Part shown: piece by piece, positions 14,069 to 22,029 of the stretch
Numbering within the stretch: the stretch's first letter is position 1
How the letters are laid out: each line of letters starts with the position of its first letter
Source of the DNA: a bacterium
Lineage (GTDB): Bacteria > Patescibacteriota > Minisyncoccia > JAHIHE01
DNA: 44,925 bases
Direction of reading: 5' to 3'
Assembly (NCBI GenBank): GCA_030693205.1
Contig: JAUYBG010000022.1
Span: forward strand, 1-44,925
Position numbers and translations under genes: made by a program
The notes under the pieces: generated by a model
What the model was told of the DNA's origin: nothing
What the model saw: the letters and a program-made list of their open reading frames with translations, nothing else
Databases searched by the model: none

Positions 14069-15769
14069 ATGCATATAAATCAAAAAGAAATAAAAAAAAT
14101 AATCTTAGATTCCGGGATCGTCGAGGGCGCGGATTATGAAAAAGCGGATAAAGACGCGGAGCGCTTTGGCTTAAAAATAGAAAATGTTTTGATCGGCAAC
14201 AATCTTATCACGGAAAAATATTTGACCGAGTTGTTGTCGGAATATTTGGGCGTTCCGGCGGCAAATCTTTTGAGCGAGGAAATAAAATTCAGCGATATGG
14301 AACTTTTGAGCGAGGTGGCGGCCAAGAAAATGCAAGCGGTTGTTTTTGGGCGGGAAAAGGAATTTTTGCGCGTCGCGATGACAGACCCTCTGGACCTGCA
14401 GGCGATCGAATATATCAGGGCTAAGACAAAAATGCCGGTCAAGGTTTATATTACCGGACTTACCGATCTTAAAGAAACATGGAAGAAATATCAGAAAGAT
14501 ATCGGCAAAGAATTCCATCAGATCATAAAAGAGAATGTCGAACGGGCCAATGCCAGCAAAGGCGACGCGGTGAAAATCGCGCAAGATCTGCCGGTGATCT
14601 CGATTCTCGACACAATGCTTAGTTATGCCGTGGCGCATAATTCTTCGGATATTCACATCGAGATATTTGAATCAAAAGTCGTAGTGCGCTACAGGATCGA
14701 CGGCTTGCTGCACGATGTCATTGATCTTCCTTTGGTGATCCATCCGGCGCTTATCGCGCGCATCAAAATATTGGCGAATTTGCAAATTGACGAGCATCGC
14801 GTTCCGCAGGATGGCAGATTCAGGTTTAAGTCCGAAGATCAGGATATTTCCATCAGAGTTTCCATTATGCCGACTTTTCACGGAGAAAAAGCAGTGTTGC
14901 GCATCTTGGCCGGATCAGCCCGGCCGCTTAATCTCACGGATCTCGGTTTGAGTGAAAAGCATCTGGAAATCGTGAAAAACAATATTTCAAAAACTCAAGG
15001 ATTGATCTTGGTCACCGGTCCCACCGGCAGCGGCAAGACCACGACGCTTTATACTATTCTTCATCTTCTCAATAAGCCCGAAGTCAATATTTGCACCATT
15101 GAAGATCCGATCGAATACGACATTACGCGTATTAATCAGACCCAGGTAAATCCTAAAACCGGAATTACTTTTGCCGAAGGCTTGCGGTCTTTTTTGCGCC
15201 AAAATCCGAATATTATAATGGTGGGAGAAATTCGCGATAAAGAAACTTTGGAAATGGCCATTCACGCTTCGCTCACCGGACACTTGGTGCTCGCCACGCT
15301 TCATACCAATGATGCCGTGCTGTCCATTCCGCGCTTGATAGACATGGGCGCCGAACCGTTTTTGCTTGCTTCCACTCTTTCGATGATAGTGGCGCAAAGA
15401 TTAGTGAGAAGAAATTGCACCAATTGTTTGGCCAGCAATAAATTAAAAAAAGACGTAACGCAGATAATAAAAAAGCAATTGGCGCTTAACCCTTATAGCA
15501 AATTTGACGTGAAAGCTCTGGATACGGCCTATCATTCGAAAGGATGCAATATTTGCGGAGGCACCGGCTATCGCGGGCAGGTGGGAATTTACGAGATCTT
15601 GGAATTAACGCCGGCGATAAAGAACCTGATCGTTGTAAGTCCTGACGGCGATAAGATCAAAAAACAGGCGGCCAAAGACGGGATGACTTTTTTGTTTGAA
15701 GACGGACTGGAAAAAGTGCAGAGAGGGGAGACGACAGTTTCCGAAATCCTCAGAGTGATCAGAGAGTAA
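14069..15769 (+). CDS. pilB: Type IV pilus assembly ATPase PilB
   Basis: A 566-residue member of the GspE/PilB secretion ATPases, usual length. The N-terminal MshEN-like domain (about 1-150) is followed by N2 and the ATPase: Walker A GPTGSGKTTT (317-326), the Asp-box IEDPIEY, Walker B IIMVGEIRD (382-390), and His-box HLVLATLHTND (405-415). A zinc motif CTNC (450-453) pairs with CNIC (493-496), typical of PilB rather than PilT. It powers pilus extension at the inner face of the membrane. pilC follows after a 94-bp gap with repeats. No pilT-like retraction ATPase is seen in this window. Confidence 0.96.
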   Translation: MHINQKEIKKIILDSGIVEGADYEKADKDAERFGLKIENVLIGNNLITEKYLTELLSEYLGVPAANLLSEEIKFSDMELLSEVAAKKMQAVVFGREKEFLRVAMTDPLDLQAIEYIRAKTKMPVKVYITGLTDLKETWKKYQKDIGKEFHQIIKENVERANASKGDAVKIAQDLPVISILDTMLSYAVAHNSSDIHIEIFESKVVVRYRIDGLLHDVIDLPLVIHPALIARIKILANLQIDEHRVPQDGRFRFKSEDQDISIRVSIMPTFHGEKAVLRILAGSARPLNLTDLGLSEKHLEIVKNNISKTQGLILVTGPTGSGKTTTLYTILHLLNKPEVNICTIEDPIEYDITRINQTQVNPKTGITFAEGLRSFLRQNPNIIMVGEIRDKETLEMAIHASLTGHLVLATLHTNDAVLSIPRLIDMGAEPFLLASTLSMIVAQRLVRRNCTNCLASNKLKKDVTQIIKKQLALNPYSKFDVKALDTAYHSKGCNICGGTGYRGQVGIYEILELTPAIKNLIVVSPDGDKIKKQAAKDGMTFLFEDGLEKVQRGETTVSEILRVIRE

Positions 15770-15773
15770 GATT

Positions 15774-15857
15774 CACGATTTATGATATATGATTTACGAT
15801 TTATGAACGAGTTGGATTTTTCTTAAATCTTAAATCTTAAATCTTAAATCTTAAATC
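15774..15857 (+). repeat. ATTTA-type inverted repeat between pilB and pilC, with CTTAAAT tandem
   Basis: Left half: GATTTATGATATATGATTTA then CGATTTATGA; right half: five consecutive copies of the heptamer CTTAAAT then CA. The halves can pair as an AT-rich hairpin. Related structures sit at 17080 and 36541, each before a type IV pilus gene. Confidence 0.75.
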
Positions 15858-15863
15858 ATTTTT

Positions 15864-17075
15864 GTGCCTACATTTGTCTATACTGCCGCGAATAATCAGG
15901 GAGAAATTATAAACGGGGAATTGGAAACGCCGGACAAAAGAACCGTGTCCGACTACCTAAGCCGGCAGGATCTAACGATCATCTCCATTCATACCAAAAA
16001 AATTTCGGTAGAAGGTTTTGAATTTGATATTTTTTCGAGCGTCTCATCGCAAGACCGGATAATGCTCGTCAAACACCTTACGACAATTATCAAGGCAGGG
16101 CTGACGCTCAAGGAAGGCATTGAAATAGTATTGTACGATACCAAGAAAAAAGCGCTGAAGAAAATTTTAACCGAAGCAAAATTTGATCTGGAAAAAGGCC
16201 AGCCGCTTTCCGTTGCTTTTAAAAAATATCCAAATGTTTTTTCTCCGATTTTTATCGCGTTCTTGGAAGCGGGAGAAGCTTCGGGCACGCTTGATCAATC
16301 ATTGGAACATTTAGGAGTTTCTCTTTCGAAAGAATATAAATTAATGCAAAAAGTATGGGGCGCGATGGTTTATCCGATGGTTTTGATATTTGCTTCAGCC
16401 GCCATCGTGGCTATTTTAATGATTTTTGTCGTGCCTAATCTGATCAAAGTTTTCAGTCAGAGCAAAAATGAACTTCCTTGGATCACCAAGCTGATCGTCG
16501 CGATAAGCAGTTTTTTGACCGGCAATATTTATTTGATCTTAGGAATTTTATTGATTGCCGGCATCGCTATTTTTTATTTTCGTTCGGCTGTTTTTTTTCA
16601 GAGGACGATCTATCAGGTGATTTTTAAAATTCCGCTAGTGTCTGCTTTGTATCAAAAAATAATTTTAGCCAGGTTCGCCAGGATCCTCGGAACCCTTTTG
16701 GCCAGCGGAGCGACGATCCTAAAAGCTTTGGATATCTCTTCTCAAGCGGTCGGACAAAATCGCTATCTTGATACGATCAAGAATTTAAAAGCTGAAGTAG
16801 TGCGGGGCGTTTCTCTGGGAAATGCTTTTAAGCACCAGGGAGAGGTTTTCCCCTATATGCTTTCCAGCATGGTTAGCGTCGGCGAGAAAACCGGAAAAAC
16901 CGATTCTATTTTAATAGATTTGGCGGAATTTTATGAGGAAGAAATAGACAATAGTTTGAAAAGTTTAGTGTCATTGATCGAACCGCTTCTCCTTTTGGTT
17001 ATGGGCGCGGTGGTGGCCGGAATAGCTTTCGCTGTTATTTTGCCGATCTATCAACTAGTGGGATCGGTACGTTAA
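15864..17075 (+). CDS. pilC: Type IV pilus inner-membrane platform protein PilC
   Basis: A 403-residue PilC/GspF protein starting at a GTG. Two T2SF domains are visible: the first about residues 67-190 (LVKHLTTIIKAGLTLKEGIE, FIAFLEAGEASGTLDQSLEH) and the second about 270-395 (FARILGTLLASGATILKALD, YMLSSMVSVGEKTGKTDSIL). Membrane segments are near 168-195, 215-240 and 370-395. It forms the platform on which PilB acts during pilin insertion. The start is chosen because MPTFVYTA is the conserved beginning of the family. It lies between pilB and the pseudopilin genes. Confidence 0.96.
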   Translation: MPTFVYTAANNQGEIINGELETPDKRTVSDYLSRQDLTIISIHTKKISVEGFEFDIFSSVSSQDRIMLVKHLTTIIKAGLTLKEGIEIVLYDTKKKALKKILTEAKFDLEKGQPLSVAFKKYPNVFSPIFIAFLEAGEASGTLDQSLEHLGVSLSKEYKLMQKVWGAMVYPMVLIFASAAIVAILMIFVVPNLIKVFSQSKNELPWITKLIVAISSFLTGNIYLILGILLIAGIAIFYFRSAVFFQRTIYQVIFKIPLVSALYQKIILARFARILGTLLASGATILKALDISSQAVGQNRYLDTIKNLKAEVVRGVSLGNAFKHQGEVFPYMLSSMVSVGEKTGKTDSILIDLAEFYEEEIDNSLKSLVSLIEPLLLLVMGAVVAGIAFAVILPIYQLVGSVR

Positions 17076-17079
17076 TGCA

Positions 17080-17152
17080 CAGATTTAGGATTTATGAATT
17101 ATGATTTATGAATAATTCAAAATCCTAAATCTTAAATCCTAAATCTTAAATC
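17080..17152 (+). repeat. ATTTA-type inverted repeat between pilC and pseudopilin gene
   Basis: GATTTAGGATTTATGAATTA then TGATTTATGA on the left is partly complementary to CCTAAATCTTAAATCCTAAA then TCTTAAATC on the right. It resembles the repeats at 15774 and 36541. Confidence 0.7.
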
Positions 17153-17154
17153 AG

Positions 17155-17694
17155 ATGAACAATCGTGGTTTCAGTTTATTGGAATTAATAATCGTGATGG
17201 CGATTTTGGCTATTCTTTCCAGCGGCGCGGTGATTTGGTTTTTCGGGTATCAAGGGCAGGCTGAGGTTGACTCAACTTCTAAAATGATAGTTGACACTTT
17301 GCGCGATGCCCAATCGCGTTCGATCAGCGGAAAAGACTTTAAGGCGTGGGGTGTATGTTTTAGCGCACAGGAAAATAAATTTGTTTTATTCCGGAATGAT
17401 TGCAATAGCAATGGCGCGATGGATAATGGCGAAACAGGGGTGGATTGCGGAGGCGGCGAGTGTTTTGACTGCGATCTGAAATGCAACGGAGTCGCCGTTA
17501 AAGAAGATAATTATTTAGCGTCTTTTGTTAAGATCGGCAATGTCTCTCTTTTGGGCGGAGGAAATAAAATTATTTTTAATAATCGGGGAAGCGGCGCGGC
17601 GCAATACGGGACAGTAAGGATTGAGCAAACGAATAGTAGCGCGAGTTTTAAAGATATTATTGTTACTTCTCAGGGAAAAATTGACAGGCAGTAA
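17155..17694 (+). CDS. GspH-like pseudopilin with Cys-rich insert
   Basis: A 179-residue prepilin. The leader MNNRG is cut before FSLLELIIVMAILAILSSGA; Glu is at +5. Helix residues and LRDAQSRSISG fit the GspH/FimT minor pseudopilin pattern. In the middle, MDNGETGVDCGGGECFDCDL adds a cluster of Cys (about residues 103-115), which resembles an NGETGVDCGGxxCxxC motif seen in secreted proteins and may bind metal or form disulfides. It sits after pilC and 16 bp before the next pseudopilin gene. The insert is unusual for a minor pilin and may be exposed at the pilus tip. Confidence 0.84.
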   Translation: MNNRGFSLLELIIVMAILAILSSGAVIWFFGYQGQAEVDSTSKMIVDTLRDAQSRSISGKDFKAWGVCFSAQENKFVLFRNDCNSNGAMDNGETGVDCGGGECFDCDLKCNGVAVKEDNYLASFVKIGNVSLLGGGNKIIFNNRGSGAAQYGTVRIEQTNSSASFKDIIVTSQGKIDRQ

Positions 17695-17710
17695 ATAGGA
17701 TAGTAATTAT

Positions 17711-18388
17711 ATGGAAAAAATTTTAAATCAAAAAGGCGCGCTTTTGCTGGAAATATTGCTGGCGGTTTTGGTCGGCGCGACGATTATCGGCGCGGTTAGC
17801 GGGCTGGTTTATGTAAGCCAAAAAAGCGGGCAGAATTCCGGCGCCAAAAGTTCGGCTATTTCTTTGGCCGAGGAAGGATTTGAGGCGATGCAATCGATTA
17901 GCGAGGCGGATTGGCATAATATTTATTTGCCGCCGACAGGCAGCGGCGATCCGGATACTGATAAAGGAATGGCAAAGCCGTATTATGTTTACAAAAGCGG
18001 CTCTTCCTGGGCGCTTGGCAGTGTGGTTGTCGGCAATGAGGGAAATATTTCAATTGATGGTATAATATACGCAAGAAAGATCTACATTGAGAATATTACC
18101 CGCAAAAAGACGCTGGAAAGGCCGATTTGCACGGAAGCGGAAAATTGCGCGCCTGACGAAAAAGTGAAAGATCTTTCCACGCAAAAGATCAAAGTGGTGG
18201 TCTCAAAAAGCGGCAGCGCGGATATTACGCTTGAAGAATATTTAACGCGCTGGAAAAATAATACTTTCAGCCAAAGCAATTGGTCCGGGGGTTCGGGGCA
18301 AGCGGATTTTTCCGATTCGTCGAAGTATGATTCGGATGACGGGAATATCGATACCGGCACGCCCGGGAGCATTAAGCTTAAACAGTAG
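17711..18388 (+). CDS. Prepilin-like protein (PilV/GspI type)
   Basis: A 225-residue prepilin-like protein. The leader MEKILNQKG precedes ALLLEILLAVLVGATIIGAV, with Ala rather than Phe/Met at +1 and Glu at +5, followed by LAEEGFEAMQSI, typical of PilV/GspI minor pilins. The C-terminal head is long and Ser/Asp/Gly-rich (SQSNWSGGSGQADFSDSSKY). It follows the GspH-like gene directly and ends the first pilus block. The order suggests co-assembly of a minor pilin complex with 17155 and perhaps 36631 and 37161. Confidence 0.8.
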   Translation: MEKILNQKGALLLEILLAVLVGATIIGAVSGLVYVSQKSGQNSGAKSSAISLAEEGFEAMQSISEADWHNIYLPPTGSGDPDTDKGMAKPYYVYKSGSSWALGSVVVGNEGNISIDGIIYARKIYIENITRKKTLERPICTEAENCAPDEKVKDLSTQKIKVVVSKSGSADITLEEYLTRWKNNTFSQSNWSGGSGQADFSDSSKYDSDDGNIDTGTPGSIKLKQ

Positions 18389-18458
18389 ATTTTTAGTTTA
18401 TGGTTTAATAACGATAAATAAAAATTATTTTGTTTTAATAATTTAATAAATTTAAAAT

Positions 18459-19484
18459 ATGGACAAAAAGTATATAATCATTGGCGCGGTTTTAATTTTA
18501 ATCGCGGCAGCAGCAGCCGTCGGGTTTTTGGGGCAAAAAGGCGGAGAAAAAACAACCAATACAAGCGGAGTGCCGTCTGTCAAATATGCGGGCAAAAAAA
18601 TTCTTTTTGTGAATTCTTATCATGAGGGTTATGAGTGGAGTGATGGCGTAGCAAAAGGTATTGTTGGAGTTTTGAAAGACACGGGAGTTGAACTTAAAAC
18701 TCATTGGATGGATACCAAGAGAAATGATTCCGATCAATTTGGAAAAGAAGCGGGGCTGCTGGCAAAATCGGTTATTGAAGAGTTTAAACCCGATGTTGTC
18801 ATAGTTTGTGATGATCCCGCGTTCAAGTATTTAGTCAAGCCATATTACAAAGACGCAAAATTGCCTTTTGTTTTTTGTGGTATAAACTGGGATACTTCTA
18901 TCTACGGAACGCCTTACAAAAATGCTACGGGTATGGTAGAAATAAGTTTAACCCCCCAGCTCATCTCTATGCTGAAAGAGCATTCAAAAGGGACAAGAGT
19001 TGGATTTATAGCCGGGAATACCTCTACCGACAAGAAAAACGCGGAATATCAAAGTAAAATGTTCAATATAAATTTTACAAAAATATATCATGTTAACACT
19101 TTTAATGAATGGAAAGCGGCGTTTTTGAATCTTCAAAATGAAACGGATTTGGCAATACTCGAAAATAATGCCGGCATAGTAGGTTGGGATAGCGAGGCGG
19201 CAGAGGCATTTGTTTTGGAAAACATAAAGATTCCTTTAGGTACATTCCAATCTTTTATGATGAAGTACGTGCTAATAGGACTGATAAAAATACCGGAGGA
19301 GCAGGGGGAATGGTCTGCTCAAACCGCGTTAAAGATACTGGATGGCGCCAGTCCGGAGAACATTCCCGAAGCAACAAACAAAAAAAGCGATTTAATGCTG
19401 AATTTAAAAATCGCGAAGAAACTAAACGTATCTTTTACTCCCGTCTTGATAAGAACGGCAAAAACTATAATTAAGGATGAATAA
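18459..19484 (+). CDS. Membrane-tethered ABC-type substrate-binding (sensory) protein
   Basis: A 341-residue protein with an N-terminal membrane helix (IIIGAVLILIAAAAAVGFLG, about 5-24) without a lipobox Cys, then a two-lobed binding fold of the ABC_sub_bind/TrpX-like type: KILFVNSYHEGYEWSDGVAK, FKPDVVIVCDDPAFKYLVKP, LPFVFCGINWDTSIYG, and a second lobe from about 180. No permease or ATPase gene is near. The next gene, 2 bp downstream, encodes a HAMP membrane protein, so it probably works as the extracellular ligand sensor of a signalling complex rather than in import. The ligand is unknown. Confidence 0.82.
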   Translation: MDKKYIIIGAVLILIAAAAAVGFLGQKGGEKTTNTSGVPSVKYAGKKILFVNSYHEGYEWSDGVAKGIVGVLKDTGVELKTHWMDTKRNDSDQFGKEAGLLAKSVIEEFKPDVVIVCDDPAFKYLVKPYYKDAKLPFVFCGINWDTSIYGTPYKNATGMVEISLTPQLISMLKEHSKGTRVGFIAGNTSTDKKNAEYQSKMFNINFTKIYHVNTFNEWKAAFLNLQNETDLAILENNAGIVGWDSEAAEAFVLENIKIPLGTFQSFMMKYVLIGLIKIPEEQGEWSAQTALKILDGASPENIPEATNKKSDLMLNLKIAKKLNVSFTPVLIRTAKTIIKDE

Positions 19485-19486
19485 TT

Positions 19487-20479
19487 ATGAAAATAAGCAA
19501 TAAAATTTCTCTTTCTTTTTTGGCGTTTTTCTTTCTTTTTTTAATGTTCTTTATTGTTGGCAGCTACACGCTTTCCGTTGTTAGCGATAAATTCTCCGAT
19601 ATTATTCCGTTAAATAATCAGAATGTAATTTTACAAGAACAGATAAGTCGCATAAGCTTATTTGAGTCTGAGTTTAATGCGTATATTGTGATTGGAAGCA
19701 AAGAACTTAAGGCGGCAATTAAAGATTATTCCGAAGAATCCTCTCAAGAAATATATACTCTTGTTAATGACGAGAAGAAGAAAGAAGAATTCAAGATGGC
19801 TTTCCTTGAGCTCGGCGGGAATATTAATTTTTTAATTGAAATAAACGAACAATCTGAAAATAAGCCTGTTTTGAATAATCAAATTCTTAAAGTGTATGAA
19901 TCAATAGATAAGCTAAGGGTGCTTGAAAATAAATTATTAGATTACAAAACGAATGAATTACAAAATATTATCAAAGAACAAAAAGATATTATAGCAAAGA
20001 TAATAAAACTATTTTTATTTTTTTGCGTATCCATTTTAGTTATCGGATTTTTTCTCATTCTTTTTTTAAGAAAAACTGTTGTGCCAATAACAAATCTAAG
20101 AAACGCGGCAATTAATATCGGTAAAGGAGATCTTGATATAAAAATTGCAGTGGAAGCAAGCGATGAAGTTGGCGAGTTGGCCTCCGCTTTTAACGAAATG
20201 GTAATTAAACTAAAAGGGTCTTATTTGATATTAGAGCAAAAAGTTAAAGAAAGAACCAAAGATCTTGAAACGGAAAGAGGGAGTTTGGAAAAGAAAGTCA
20301 AGGAAAGAACGGCGGATCTGGAAAAATTAAAGGAAGGATTGGAAGAAACCGTGGCTAAGCGATCCGAAGAACTTAATAAAAAATTGACAGAATTAGAACG
20401 GGTAAATAAATTGATGGTCGGCCGCGAATTGAAAATGGTGGAGTTAAAGAAAGAAAACGAGGAGTTAAAAAAGGAATAA
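19487..20479 (+). CDS. Membrane HAMP protein with long coiled coil, no kinase domain
   Basis: A 330-residue protein. Membrane helix 1 (about 8-31), an extracellular helical sensor (32-165), membrane helix 2 (167-192), HAMP (193-246, ending DEVGELASAFNEMVIKLKGS), then a charged coiled coil to the end with repeated KVKERT-x-DLE units. The tail NKLMVGRELKMVELKKENEE is the linker usually found just before the HisKA or PAS part of a histidine kinase, but the reading frame ends there. It is therefore either a truncated kinase or an adaptor that passes a signal to another kinase, such as the one at 22030. The gene starts 2 bp after the binding-protein gene. Confidence 0.85.
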   Translation: MKISNKISLSFLAFFFLFLMFFIVGSYTLSVVSDKFSDIIPLNNQNVILQEQISRISLFESEFNAYIVIGSKELKAAIKDYSEESSQEIYTLVNDEKKKEEFKMAFLELGGNINFLIEINEQSENKPVLNNQILKVYESIDKLRVLENKLLDYKTNELQNIIKEQKDIIAKIIKLFLFFCVSILVIGFFLILFLRKTVVPITNLRNAAINIGKGDLDIKIAVEASDEVGELASAFNEMVIKLKGSYLILEQKVKERTKDLETERGSLEKKVKERTADLEKLKEGLEETVAKRSEELNKKLTELERVNKLMVGRELKMVELKKENEELKKE

Positions 20480-20525
20480 AGAGTTTTGTCCATAAAGGCA
20501 AGCCAAAAGGCGTAGCCTGGGTGCT

Positions 20526-20582
20526 CCAAATTCTAATAAAATTTTCAAGACAGTAGTCGCAGAAAATTTTATTAGAATTTGG
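20526..20582 (+). repeat. Perfect 21-bp stem hairpin
   Basis: CCAAATTCTAATAAAATTTT then C (20526-20546) pairs perfectly with 20562-20582 around a 15-nt loop. It lies just after the HAMP gene and before the broken gene start at 20622. Confidence 0.85.
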
Positions 20583-20621
20583 GCAAAGGTCGAATAAAAT
20601 AATTAACCAATTAATAAAAAT

Positions 20622-20663
20622 ATGAATAAAAAGTACGCAATCGGCGGTTTAGTTTTAATTTAA
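20622..20663 (+). pseudogene. 13-codon stub resembling the 18459 gene start
   Basis: ATG opens MNKKYAIGGLVLI and stops at TAA. This parallels the first residues of the 18459 product (MDKKYIIIGAVLILI). It looks like the beginning of a lost paralogous binding-protein gene, cut off directly before the 20678 gene. The match is short, so chance or a common signal-anchor pattern cannot be excluded. Confidence 0.5.
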
Positions 20664-20677
20664 ACAATCAATAAAAT

Positions 20678-21889
20678 ATGTCAAAAAAATTATTTATCAC
20701 ATCAATTGTTTTATTAGTTATTATTTCTGGCGCGATATTTGTTTATTTTAAGACCCCAAAACCGGAATCTTCCGGAACGCGGGATGTTGTTCCGGGGGTC
20801 ACTGCCACGGAAATCATCGTCGGCTCGTCTTCTGCCCTAAGCGGACAAATCGGCTATCTCGGAAGCGCTTATATTAAAGGAGCAATGACGCGCATCAATC
20901 AGATAAATGAAGAAGGCGGGATTTACGGAAGAAAAATAAGAGTAATCGCCTATGATGACCAGTACGACCCTGCGAAATGCGTTGTAAATACCCAAAAATT
21001 GATTGAAGAAGATAAAGTTTTTGCCTTGTTCAATTATACGGGAACACCAACGGCAGTCAAAATTATTCCCATGGTGGAAGAAAAAAAAATTCCCTTGGTG
21101 GGATTATTAACCGGGGCTAACACGCTTAGAGAACCGTTTAGAAAATACATCTTTAATATCAGGGCGTCTTATTATCAGGAAATCGAGTTGGCGGTTAATT
21201 ATTTCACGGAAGATTTAAGACTTAAAAAGATCGGGGTTTTCTATCAAGCCGATGCCTATGGATTAGATGGACTTGAAGGAGTAAGGATCGCTCTTCAAAA
21301 AAAAGGAAAAGAATTAATAACCGCCGTTTCCTATGTCAGGGGAACAATGGATGTTGAAGAAGCAGTGGAAGCTATTGTTAATTCCGGCGCCGAAGCGGTG
21401 ACAATGGTCGGCACTTCTTCTCCATCAGCAAAATTTGTCAAATTAGTTAAACAAAAAAAACCAGGAATGCTTTTCCACAGCGTCTCTTTCGTTGGTCCCG
21501 AAGAATTTATGAAAGACTTGGAAGGTTCCACCGAAAATGTTTTTGTCACTCAGGTCGTTCCTCCGGTCAACGAATATGAAGCCAAACTTTTTGAAGGAGT
21601 AGCTTTATATAGAAATGCTCTTAAGAAATATTATCCCGGAGAAAATCCCAGCTTTGGAGGAGGAGAAGGTTTTATTAACGCTAGAATTTTAATTGAAGCC
21701 CTAAGAAGAAGTGGCAAAGATCTAACCAGAGAAAAGTTTATGGAGTCTTTAGAGTCAATCAAAGATTACTCAGTTGGTATGGGGTCGGCGGTAAGTTTTG
21801 GCCCCAATGACCATCAGGGAATAGACAGTGTTTATTTAACAATAATAAAAGATGGAAAATTTACCCTTTTCTTTTCCCCCCCCCATTGA
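20678..21889 (+). CDS. Membrane-tethered LivK-like substrate-binding protein
   Basis: A 403-residue type I periplasmic binding protein (Peripla_BP_6 family). An N-terminal anchor helix (about 5-24) has no lipobox Cys. The family start TATEIIVGSSSALSGQIGYL is followed by GGIYGRKIRVIAYDDQYDPA, then IPLVGLLTGANTLR and KKIGVFYQADAYGLDGLEG. Such proteins bind amino acids or related small molecules outside the membrane. No transport genes are near; the next gene is a sensor kinase, so a sensing role is likely. The gene ends in a run of nine C (21876-21884) just before TGA; one more C would extend the protein by several residues. The 3' end should be treated as uncertain. Confidence 0.88.
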   Translation: MSKKLFITSIVLLVIISGAIFVYFKTPKPESSGTRDVVPGVTATEIIVGSSSALSGQIGYLGSAYIKGAMTRINQINEEGGIYGRKIRVIAYDDQYDPAKCVVNTQKLIEEDKVFALFNYTGTPTAVKIIPMVEEKKIPLVGLLTGANTLREPFRKYIFNIRASYYQEIELAVNYFTEDLRLKKIGVFYQADAYGLDGLEGVRIALQKKGKELITAVSYVRGTMDVEEAVEAIVNSGAEAVTMVGTSSPSAKFVKLVKQKKPGMLFHSVSFVGPEEFMKDLEGSTENVFVTQVVPPVNEYEAKLFEGVALYRNALKKYYPGENPSFGGGEGFINARILIEALRRSGKDLTREKFMESLESIKDYSVGMGSAVSFGPNDHQGIDSVYLTIIKDGKFTLFFSPPH

Positions 21890-21926
21890 ATTTAATCGGT
21901 AGTTAAGGAATTTCAATGAATGGCAA

Positions 21927-21973
21927 ATCCTAAAACTTCGCTTTAGGATTTGCCTAAAGCGAAGTTTTAGGAT
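21927..21973 (+). repeat. Perfect 21-bp stem hairpin with alternative pairing
   Basis: ATCCTAAAACTTCGCTTTAG then G (21927-21947) pairs perfectly with 21953-21973 around a 5-nt loop. The left half can instead fold on itself (AAATCCTAAA with TTTAGGATTT). It lies between the LivK-like gene and the kinase gene. Confidence 0.85.
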
Positions 21974-22029
21974 GTAACTGATAAAACTAAAATAGGCGAT
22001 TTCGTAACCCAATCTAATTGATAATACTA

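Noticed and set aside
15817-15857. CTTAAAT heptamer array as a CRISPR-like array
   Set aside because: The units are directly adjacent without spacers and no cas genes are present.
22018-22029. TTG start for the 22030 kinase gene
   Set aside because: It adds only four residues and an ATG with a normal N-terminus follows at 22030.
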